A stretch of 16,899 nucleotides of DNA from Candidatus Aenigmatarchaeota archaeon (GTDB lineage: Archaea; Aenigmatarchaeota; Aenigmatarchaeia; QMZP01; QMZT01). Both the position numbers and the translations under genes were made by a program. Location: assembly GCA_023128965.1 (NCBI GenBank), contig JAGMCY010000012.1, positions 1 through 16,899 on the forward strand, written 5' to 3'. Positions 12,526-16,899 of the stretch are shown in pieces. Numbering within the stretch: position 1 is the stretch's first letter; each line of letters begins with the position of its first letter. The notes under the pieces are model-generated. The model saw nothing but the letters and a program-made list of their open reading frames with translations. It was not told the DNA's origin and ran no database searches.

Positions 12526-12550
12526 TCCCGGCGGGGGCATTATTCAACAC

Positions 12551-12566
12551 AAATATATTTAAATAC
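12551..12566 (+). promoter_or_regulatory. TATA-like box of the proteasome beta gene
   Basis: AAATATATTTAAATAC lies about 50-65 nt before the ATG at 12616, leaving a leader of roughly 25-35 nt that contains GTGATC, a match to the 16S 3' end, 4 nt before the start. Confidence 0.5.
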
Positions 12567-12615
12567 ACTTGACAATAGAATAACATTCTGAGATTTTTGA
12601 ATTTTGTGATCATTC

Positions 12616-13248
12616 ATGACTGAGAGAAAAATAGAGAATTTGAAGACGGGGACGACAACCGTAGGCATTATAGGAAAGGGTTTCGTCGTTTTGTCGGCCG
12701 AGAGGAAGGCGACTATGGGGTATTTGGTCGCGAGCAAGCACACGAAAAAGATAATCGAGCTCGACAAGCACGCTGGCATGACCATCGCAGGGAGCGTCGG
12801 GGACGCGCAGGCGCTGGAGAGGTATATAAAGGCCGAGATGAAACTCTACGAGCTTGAGGAGTCGAGGAAGATCTCGATAAAGGCGGTCGCTACGCTCGTA
12901 TCGAACATACTTTACGCTAGGAGTTATTTCCCTTATTACGTTCAACTGCTCATAGGAGGGCACGACGGCAAGGCGAGGCTGTTCTCTTTCGACCCGACTG
13001 GTTCGGTGATTGAGGAAAAGGATTACTTTTCGACTGGCTCGGGCTCTGTGATGGCGCTGGGGGTTTTGGAGGACAAATACAAGGAAGGGATCGATCTGGA
13101 GGGAACGAAAAGGCTCGCTGTTCGTGCGGTTAAGGCAGCGACAGAGAGGGACATAGCTTCCGGAGGAAGCGGGATTGACCTTGCTGTCATAACGCCGAAA
13201 GGATTTAAAATGGCACCGGAAGAGGAAGTAAAGAATCTCATGAAATAA
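12616..13248 (+). CDS. psmB: 20S proteasome beta subunit (N-terminal threonine protease)
   Basis: This is the catalytic subunit of the archaeal 20S proteasome. The 210-aa precursor has a short propeptide, MTERKIENLKTG, ending in Gly12 before TTTVG, so cleavage would expose Thr13 as the nucleophile. Counting from that Thr, Glu17 lies in AERKATMG (Asp or Glu is usual) and Lys33 in SKHTKK. Later STGSGSVMALGVLE and ERDIASGGSGIDLAVIT supply the conserved Ser and Asp. All catalytic residues are present, so it should be active. The start is supported by GTGATC 4 nt upstream. It is 37 nt upstream of aCPSF1 on the same strand and close to the PAC2 gene. No alpha subunit is in the window. Confidence 0.96.
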   Translation: MTERKIENLKTGTTTVGIIGKGFVVLSAERKATMGYLVASKHTKKIIELDKHAGMTIAGSVGDAQALERYIKAEMKLYELEESRKISIKAVATLVSNILYARSYFPYYVQLLIGGHDGKARLFSFDPTGSVIEEKDYFSTGSGSVMALGVLEDKYKEGIDLEGTKRLAVRAVKAATERDIASGGSGIDLAVITPKGFKMAPEEEVKNLMK

Positions 13249-13285
13249 TGCGAAAACTTTAATTTTAACAATCGGGGAGATTTTA

Positions 13286-15163
13286 GTGAACAACATTCTA
13301 AAGGAACTGCAGAAAAATTTACCGAAGGATGCGGAGATAACGGAAGTGAAATTCGAAGGGCCAGAGATAGTTATCTACACCAAGAACCTGGAGTTCTTCA
13401 GGAGTCACGAGAGGGTCGTAAGGGAGATGGTCGCGAACCTCAAGAAAAGGATAGAGGTCAGGCCGGACCTTAGCATAACGCTCGACATGGAGAAGACCAA
13501 GAAGCTGATAAAGGAGATAGTTCCCGAGGATGCGGGCATACGGGAGATATACTTCGAACCGGAGTTAGGCAAGGTCGTAATCGAATCCCAGAAACCCGGG
13601 ATGGTCATAGGGAAAGGAGGCGAAACCTACAGGAGGATAAAGAACGAAACCCTCTGGCTCCCGAAAATCGAGCGTGCACCGGCGATAGAAAGCCCGATAG
13701 TGCGGGCGGTCCGTAATCTCCTTCACACGGAAATCGATTACCGGAAGAAGTTTTTGAATTCAATCGGGCAGAAGATAAACGCCCAGAAGAAGGAGATCGG
13801 CGAGCGGTGGATTCGCCTCTCGTGCCTGGGAGGGTTCAGGGAGGTCGGGAGATCCGCGATGCTCGTTGAAACGCCCGAATCCAACATCCTCCTTGACTGC
13901 GGCGTGAACGTCGCTTCGGACACGTTCCCCTACCTTGACGTTCCTGAATTCGACATCGAAAAGCTCGATGCTGTAATTCTTTCCCACCCCCATTTAGATC
14001 ACTGCGGGTACATCCCATGGCTGTACGAAAACGGTTATAAGGGCCCGCTTTATTGCACGGCTCCCACAAGAGATCTGATGGTTCTCCTGTGCCTGGATTA
14101 CGTTGACATATGCCACAAGGAGGGGAAGGAAGTTCCCTACATGAAGAGGTCGGTGGAAAAAGTGGTGAAACACACCATCGCTTTGGAATACGGCGAAGTC
14201 TCGGATCTCACGACAGATACGAGATTGACTCTTCAGCAGGCAGGGCATCTGCTGGGTTCTGCTCTCACTCATCTGCACATAGGGGAAGGTCTGCACAACA
14301 TTTTATACACCGGTGACATGCTCTTCGGGCCTTCAAGGCTTTTCGAACCCGCCTTCACGAATTTCACAAGGGTCGAAACCCTGATACTCGAATCCACCTA
14401 CGGGGGGGCGGGTGACATAAAACCCTCGAGACAGGAGTCGGAAGCGAAATTAATGCAGGTGATAAACGATACAATGAAGAGGAAAGGGAAGGTCCTGATA
14501 CCCTCTTTCGCTGTCGGGAGGGCGCAGGAGATCATGGCGATCCTCGGATCGAACGGTTTCGATTACCCTGTCCACATGGAGGGCATGCTGTGGGACGCGA
14601 CGGCGATACACACCGCTTACCCGGAATATCTTTCCCGCTACCTGCAGAAACAGATATTCCATTACGGAAAGAACCCGTTCCTTTCCGAAATATTCAAGAG
14701 GATCACCGTCAAAAAGGAAAGGGATGAGGTCACAGGAGCGAGCGAGCCCTCGGTTGTAATAGCGACGTCGGGCATGCTCGTGGGAGGACCGGCACTCGAA
14801 TATTTAAAGGCGTTTGCCGCCGATAAACGCAATACGCTTCTCTTCGTGGGTTACCAGGCAGAAGGTTCTCTGGGGAGGAGGATACAGAAGGGATGGAGAG
14901 ATATCCCGATAACCGGAGAAAACGGAAAAACTAAAAGCCTTAGGATGGAAATGGATATCCAAACGGTTGAAGGCGGCTTGTCAGGACATTCGGACCGGAA
15001 ACAGCTCACGAATTTCGTGTACAGGCTTTCGAGCAGGCCCGATAGGGTGATTTGCAACCACGGTGACGGGTACACGACCGCGGAGCTGGCGAGGGATATC
15101 CACAAATATTACAAGGTCGAAACACTCGCTCCGAAAAATCTAGAAGTGGTAAGGCTGAAATAA
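13286..15163 (+). CDS. Archaeal CPSF73-like ribonuclease aCPSF1 (KH-MBL-beta-CASP)
   Basis: The aCPSF1 family cleaves RNA 3' ends and is known to drive transcription termination in archaea, binding U-rich transcript ends. The 625-aa protein has the normal length and order. Two N-terminal KH-like domains (about 1-70 and 71-150) include the GxxG loop GKGG at 109-112. The metallo-beta-lactamase domain has HPHLDH at 234-239, H321 in AGHLLGS and D344 in YTGDM. The beta-CASP insert has E369, IPSFAVGRAQE and ATSGML. The C-terminal part holds H568 (SGHSD) and H592 (NHGDG). All metal ligands are kept. The start is GTG, preceded by GGGGAG 6 nt upstream. It is probably co-transcribed with psmB. Confidence 0.96.
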   Translation: MNNILKELQKNLPKDAEITEVKFEGPEIVIYTKNLEFFRSHERVVREMVANLKKRIEVRPDLSITLDMEKTKKLIKEIVPEDAGIREIYFEPELGKVVIESQKPGMVIGKGGETYRRIKNETLWLPKIERAPAIESPIVRAVRNLLHTEIDYRKKFLNSIGQKINAQKKEIGERWIRLSCLGGFREVGRSAMLVETPESNILLDCGVNVASDTFPYLDVPEFDIEKLDAVILSHPHLDHCGYIPWLYENGYKGPLYCTAPTRDLMVLLCLDYVDICHKEGKEVPYMKRSVEKVVKHTIALEYGEVSDLTTDTRLTLQQAGHLLGSALTHLHIGEGLHNILYTGDMLFGPSRLFEPAFTNFTRVETLILESTYGGAGDIKPSRQESEAKLMQVINDTMKRKGKVLIPSFAVGRAQEIMAILGSNGFDYPVHMEGMLWDATAIHTAYPEYLSRYLQKQIFHYGKNPFLSEIFKRITVKKERDEVTGASEPSVVIATSGMLVGGPALEYLKAFAADKRNTLLFVGYQAEGSLGRRIQKGWRDIPITGENGKTKSLRMEMDIQTVEGGLSGHSDRKQLTNFVYRLSSRPDRVICNHGDGYTTAELARDIHKYYKVETLAPKNLEVVRLK

Positions 15164-15200
15164 AAACAGCCCTAAAGAAAAACAGAAATAAACAAAGGAT

Positions 15201-15557
15201 TTATCTCTGCACTCTTGCGTGCTCCGGCGCCAGTATCAGCCAGTCCTGCTCTACTCCCACTACCTCTCCGTTCTGGGCGAGGACGGTTCTCTTCAGTTTT
15301 TCCACGGACCTTTTCAGTTCCCCTATGTCCTTCTCCTTCAGGGTTTTGATCTTCAGGAAAACGAGCGAACCTCCCCTCACTTCCTTCAGGACCCTGTCCG
15401 TGTCGGCGAATTCCTCAAGTTTCTCGATCGATATCCCTATCCTTCCCGGCGAACTCGATTCCGAAACGCCGACTTCAACGTAGTCCTCAGTTGGGATCCC
15501 TTCCTCGGATTCCATGTTCCTCACCATTATGCCTCTTCTAATCCTATCAAACACCAT
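15201..15557 (-). CDS. sepF: Archaeal SepF-like cell-division protein (DUF552)
   Basis: Archaeal SepF anchors FtsZ to the membrane at the division site. The 118-aa protein has an N-terminal amphipathic basic segment, MVFDRIRRGIMVRN, suited to membrane binding. A short acidic linker (ESEEGIPTEDYVEV) follows, then the SepF core with ISIEKLEEFADTDRVLKEVRGGSLVFLKI, the DIGELKRSVEKLKRTVLAQNGEVVGVEQDWLIL helix-strand pattern, and a short tail. It is preceded by GGGAGG 7 nt before the ATG and its own AT-rich upstream region. It converges on aCPSF1 with a 37-nt gap and is downstream of the UPF0147 gene. No ftsZ is in the window. Confidence 0.85.
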   Translation of the reverse strand: MVFDRIRRGIMVRNMESEEGIPTEDYVEVGVSESSSPGRIGISIEKLEEFADTDRVLKEVRGGSLVFLKIKTLKEKDIGELKRSVEKLKRTVLAQNGEVVGVEQDWLILAPEHARVQR

Positions 15558-15636
15558 ATCAGACCCTCCCGAACATTAAACCATCGAACAATTTGTTAAT
15601 ATAATGATGAAAAGACTTAAAAAGTTTAGTCATCCT

Positions 15637-15885
15637 CTATTTGTTCAGTTCCTCCAGTTTCGAAACGACATCCCATATCTTCGTTCTCGCGTACAGGGAG
15701 ATATTCGGGTCGTTCGAGCTTTCATCCAGCACGCTTATCACTGTTGAGATCCTAACGTTTTCGCTCTCCTTTTCCCCTTTCAGGCTATTGATGGATTTCT
15801 CTATCGAACTCTTCACGTTCCTCGGGACCCCCCTGTCCCTCATGATATCCTCAAGCAGTTCCAGTGCCTTTTCGATTTTCCCCAT
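15637..15885 (-). CDS. UPF0147 family protein
   Basis: This 82-aa, mostly helical protein matches the small archaeal UPF0147 family. It has the N-terminal helix KIEKALELLEDIMRDRGVPRNVKSSIEKSINSL, an acidic linker, and the C-terminal helix RISTVISVLDESSNDPNISLYARTKIWDVVSKLEEL. Its function is not known. The ribosome binding site GGGTGAGAG overlaps the stop codon of the prefoldin gene 4 nt upstream, so translation is probably coupled. It often occurs in archaeal information-processing clusters. Confidence 0.9.
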   Translation of the reverse strand: MGKIEKALELLEDIMRDRGVPRNVKSSIEKSINSLKGEKESENVRISTVISVLDESSNDPNISLYARTKIWDVVSKLEELNK

Positions 15886-15889
15886 TCTC

Positions 15890-16225
15890 TCACCCTGCCT
15901 TGGGCTGGGACTTCATTATTTTTGATCTCAATTCCTCGATCTTTTCCTTAAGCTTCGCTTCCTGCTTCTCTATCGTACTCAACCTCAGGTTTATCATGTC
16001 CTCCTTTTCCTTGAGATCTTTCTTCATGTCTTTCGTATCAACCCTTATCATGATAGGACCTGACAGCTTGAAGACGGATTTCTCGCTGGTTTTCTCTATC
16101 TCCTCAAGCGATTTCTTTATCTCGTTCAGTTCGAGATTCAGGGCGCCTTTCTGCGTGAGTATCATTTGTATCTGCTGCTGGTAAATCTGCGCCTGGGTTA
16201 ACAACTGCTCGCTTTCCTTATCCAT
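15890..16225 (-). CDS. pfdB: Prefoldin subunit beta
   Basis: Prefoldin is the hexameric chaperone that passes unfolded proteins to the thermosome. The 111-aa protein is a typical beta subunit. An N-terminal coiled coil (about 5-50) is followed by a central beta hairpin (SVFKLSGPIMIRVDTKDMKKDL) and a C-terminal coiled coil (LKEKEDMINLRLSTIEKQEAKLKEKIEELRSKIM). The start has the strong ribosome binding site GAGGTGAGGTGA just before ATG, partly inside the rpoP end; the rpoP stop is 5 nt upstream. Many archaea have pcc1 between rpoP and the prefoldin gene; here the two are adjacent. Confidence 0.94.
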   Translation of the reverse strand: MDKESEQLLTQAQIYQQQIQMILTQKGALNLELNEIKKSLEEIEKTSEKSVFKLSGPIMIRVDTKDMKKDLKEKEDMINLRLSTIEKQEAKLKEKIEELRSKIMKSQPKAG

Positions 16226-16230
16226 TCACC

Positions 16231-16389
16231 TCACCTCGCGGTAACCCTTCTCGTTACAGGGGGCCTTTTCTTCTCAAGTATCCTGTAACCGCAATAAGGG
16301 CATATTATCTTCTTGGCTTTCTGAAGGTCAATATCCACGTCTTTCCCGCAGCTCAGACATTTGTATCCGTAAGCTTTTTCCTTTGCCAT
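16231..16389 (-). CDS. rpoP: RNA polymerase subunit P (Rpb12 homologue, zinc protein)
   Basis: This small zinc-binding subunit is needed for stable promoter opening. The 52-aa product has C-x2-C in CLSCGKDV and C-x2-C in CPYCGYRI, then a basic tail KKRPPVTRRVTAR. I chose the ATG at 16389 (MAKEKAYGYKC), which has GAGGTTGAT just upstream and lies 10 nt after the eL43 stop. The reading frame extends upstream to 16419, but that would overlap the end of eL43 and give an N-terminus unlike the family. Confidence 0.94.
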   Translation of the reverse strand: MAKEKAYGYKCLSCGKDVDIDLQKAKKIICPYCGYRILEKKRPPVTRRVTAR

Positions 16390-16399
16390 GACATCAACC

Positions 16400-16621
16400 T
16401 CAGCCCGTCCCTGGCTCATACGCCTTCCCGGCTATCTTCAGGCCGCACTTCCGGCAGGTCCAGATCCCTGAAGCTAACCTTCTCATTCCGGGTTTCAGGC
16501 AGTGAGGGCACACGTGTTTCCTTTTCTGTACCCTTTCGATCTCAATTACCCTTTTTTTCACTCCCTTTCCATACCTCGCTCCGAACCTTCCGCTCGAACC
16601 GACCTTTTTCGTCCTCGGCAT
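16400..16621 (-). CDS. rpl37ae: Large ribosomal subunit protein eL43 (L37Ae)
   Basis: This ribosomal protein has a C-x2-C...C-x2-C zinc ribbon, visible as CPHCLKPGMRRLASGIWTCRKC. The N-terminus MPRTKKVGSSGRFGARYGKGVKKRV is the family start, so the ATG at 16621 is preferred over an in-frame GTG at 16630. The product is 73 aa, slightly shorter than the usual 80-90. It lies between rrp42 (38 nt upstream) and rpoP, the standard archaeal exosome superoperon order. Confidence 0.95.
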   Translation of the reverse strand: MPRTKKVGSSGRFGARYGKGVKKRVIEIERVQKRKHVCPHCLKPGMRRLASGIWTCRKCGLKIAGKAYEPGTG

Positions 16622-16659
16622 GTGAACCACGGTTTTAATTTTGAATTCTATTTTTAAAC

Positions 16660-16899
16660 TTATAAGCTTTTCTTGATGAGCTCCCTTATCTCATTCCCCC
16701 TCTTTATTGACAGTTCCACGGCTTCCTTTATGTTCTCGAAAGACAAAGAACCCCTGTTCCCTTTCTGCACGGCGCAGATGTTACCGTCGGATTTCGTGGA
16801 TATAGTCAGCCGGGATTCCATCGCATCCTCCTCTTCCAGGTTCGGGTCCACCACGAGCATCCCGCCCATAAAGCCGAAGGTTACCGGAACCGGGGAATC
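16660..16899 (-). CDS. rrp42: Exosome complex protein Rrp42, C-terminal fragment (cut by window edge)
   Basis: The archaeal exosome core is a ring of Rrp41 (catalytic) and Rrp42 (structural) RNase PH-like subunits. About 79 C-terminal residues are visible. They read PVPVTFGFMGGMLVVDPNLEEEDAMESRLTIS and then ICAVQKGNRGSLSFENIKEAVELSIKRGNEIRELI. This matches the Rrp42 end, where the DPxxEEE segment precedes a strand, the QKGxxG turn and a final long helix. The reading frame is open to the window edge, so the ATG at 16869 is internal. It is followed on the same strand by eL43, rpoP and prefoldin beta. Confidence 0.9.
   Translation of the reverse strand, partial: DSPVPVTFGFMGGMLVVDPNLEEEDAMESRLTISTKSDGNICAVQKGNRGSLSFENIKEAVELSIKRGNEIRELIKKSL

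Larger units (their letters stand above)
12354..12539 (+). tRNA. tRNA-Glu (anticodon CUC) with two introns, in the D-loop and T-loop
   Basis: The acceptor stem is GCCCCCG/CGGGGGC with discriminator A at 12539. The D-stem is GTCT/GGAT with D-loop AGTTGGCCAA. The anticodon stem CTGGC/GCCAG encloses loop CTCTCGA (anticodon CTC). A 4-nt variable loop is followed by T-stem CCGGG/CCCGG with loop TTCAAA+T. The gene spans 186 nt; removing 12377-12407 and 12445-12525 leaves 74 nt, a normal tRNA-Glu. No CCA is encoded. The anticodon loop is intact, so neither intron is at the usual 37/38 site. The D-loop intron position is identical to that in tRNA-Gln in this window. Confidence 0.95.

Noticed and set aside
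12610..13296. Minus-strand open frame opposite psmB
   Set aside because: It is a mirror of the psmB codons with no recognisable protein features.
16390..16419. N-terminal extension of RpoP to 16419
   Set aside because: It overlaps the end of eL43, and the ATG at 16389 has a good ribosome binding site and the family N-terminus.

Overview
This is an archaeal chromosome segment. It carries archaeal versions of FEN1, RpoK, RpoP, prefoldin beta, eL43 (L37Ae), exosome Rrp42, aCPSF1, a 20S proteasome beta subunit, a PAC2-family chaperone and archaeal SepF. Many genes have a TATA-like box 20-30 nt before the start codon and no leader; others have GGAGG or GGTGATC-type ribosome binding sites. The lineage cannot be fixed from the window. 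Small intergenic gaps and several introns at unusual tRNA positions would fit a euryarchaeal or DPANN-like genome, but that is inference.

Layout. 1-46 (-): first codons of a KaiC/RadA-like ATPase. 112-1128 (-): FEN1. 1170-1511 (-): Mth938-like protein. 1547-1653 (-): tRNA-Gln(CUG) with an intron in the D-loop. 1846-8495 (+): five tandem, overlapping paralogues encoding cytoplasmic eight-bladed PQQ-like beta-propellers with conserved N- and C-terminal tails. 8477-9430 (+): NadC. 9437-9985 (-): unrecognised AT-rich gene. 10085-11260 (-): enolase, then RpoK and a PAC2 protein upstream on the same strand. 12354-12539 (+): tRNA-Glu(CUC) with two introns, one in the D-loop and one in the T-loop. 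12616-13248 (+): proteasome beta. 13286-15163 (+): aCPSF1. 15201-16899 (-): SepF, UPF0147, prefoldin beta, RpoP, eL43 and the C-terminus of Rrp42.

Most of the window is housekeeping in familiar archaeal gene order: eno-rpoK, rrp42-eL43-rpoP-pfdB, and proteasome next to its putative chaperone. Two things stand out. First, both tRNA genes are interrupted outside the anticodon loop. All three insertions can be folded into bulge-helix-bulge-like splice motifs whose predicted cuts restore a normal tRNA exactly, and the two D-loop introns lie at the same position. Second, the five-gene propeller array is an unexplained system. Each protein has an acidic aromatic N-terminal peptide and four tandem [S/T][D/E]Yxxx hexapeptides at the C-terminus. 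Each gene except the last carries the next gene's ribosome binding site inside its own coding sequence and overlaps it by 46-52 nt in the -1 frame. No stretch over 300 bases lacks a gene; the largest gaps (1512-1845 and 12275-12615) each hold a tRNA plus promoters.
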